Source of the DNA: Tissierellia bacterium
GTDB lineage: Bacteria; Bacillota; Clostridia; Tissierellales; Tissierellaceae
Assembly: GCA_012518035.1 (NCBI GenBank)
Contig: JAAYTL010000009.1
Location: forward strand, 1-35,371
DNA: 35,371 nt
Direction of reading: 5' to 3'
Of the stretch, positions 35,371-35,371 are shown in pieces. A model generated the notes under the pieces. The model had not been told where the DNA came from. It searched no databases and saw only the letters and a list, made by a program, of their open reading frames with translations. Position 1 is the stretch's first letter. Every line of letters begins with the position of its first letter. A program made the position numbers and the translations under genes.

Positions 35371-35371
35371 A

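Overview
The window comes from an AT-rich, low-GC Gram-positive anaerobe of the Clostridia/Tissierellia type that ferments amino acids by the Stickland reaction. The evidence is a complete glycine reductase operon with two in-frame UGA selenocysteine codons, strong AGGAGG ribosome binding sites, GTG/TTG starts, a T-box riboswitch, a membrane pyrophosphatase, and a CggR-led glycolytic operon. All genes are on the + strand except one insertion-sequence transposase at the right end.

Layout. (1) 1-660 is the 3' end of a Na/Pi-cotransporter family protein with a PhoU-like tail, followed by a terminator. (2) 825-8079 is trxB-trxA-grdE-grdA-grdB-grdC-grdD. NADPH, thioredoxin reductase and an atypical thioredoxin (CEPC) reduce selenoprotein A. 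Protein B (GrdE pyruvoyl subunit plus selenoprotein GrdB) activates glycine. Protein C (GrdC/GrdD) releases acetyl phosphate. A perfect 17-bp inverted repeat separates grdB from grdC. (3) 8229-13192 is a BMP-family lipoprotein, a double ATPase and two permeases, a NupNOPQ-like nucleoside ABC importer with its own promoter and a terminator after the lipoprotein. (4) 13384-21929 is rpoN (sigma-54), then cggR-gap-pgk-tpiA-gpmI-eno. A CggR-type operator lies downstream of a good promoter, and small hairpins sit at most gene junctions. (5) 21943-23738 is a promoter, a T-box leader (specifier read as AGA, Arg) and an amino-acid ABC permease/ATPase pair without a binding protein. (6) 23897-32536 is secG, hppA (probably K+-dependent and Na+-type), an alpha/beta hydrolase, a membrane-anchored MurF-like ligase, ddl, rnr and smpB. 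(7) 32577-33451 is a bacteriohemerythrin translationally coupled to a CheX-like protein. (8) 33474-35230 is an IS1202/ISNCY-type insertion sequence with doubled end motifs. A GC-rich segment at its 3' end looks like a structured RNA read from the transposase strand. (9) 35231-35371 holds a strong outward promoter with an inverted repeat and a perfect ribosome binding site in front of a five-codon reading frame.

The core of the window is an energy-conservation region. Glycine reduction yields acetyl phosphate, the importers bring in nucleosides and probably arginine, glycolysis/gluconeogenesis is under CggR, and HppA recovers pyrophosphate energy as an ion gradient. The least explained parts are the GC-rich structured segment inside the IS and the hydrolase/membrane-MurF/Ddl cassette.
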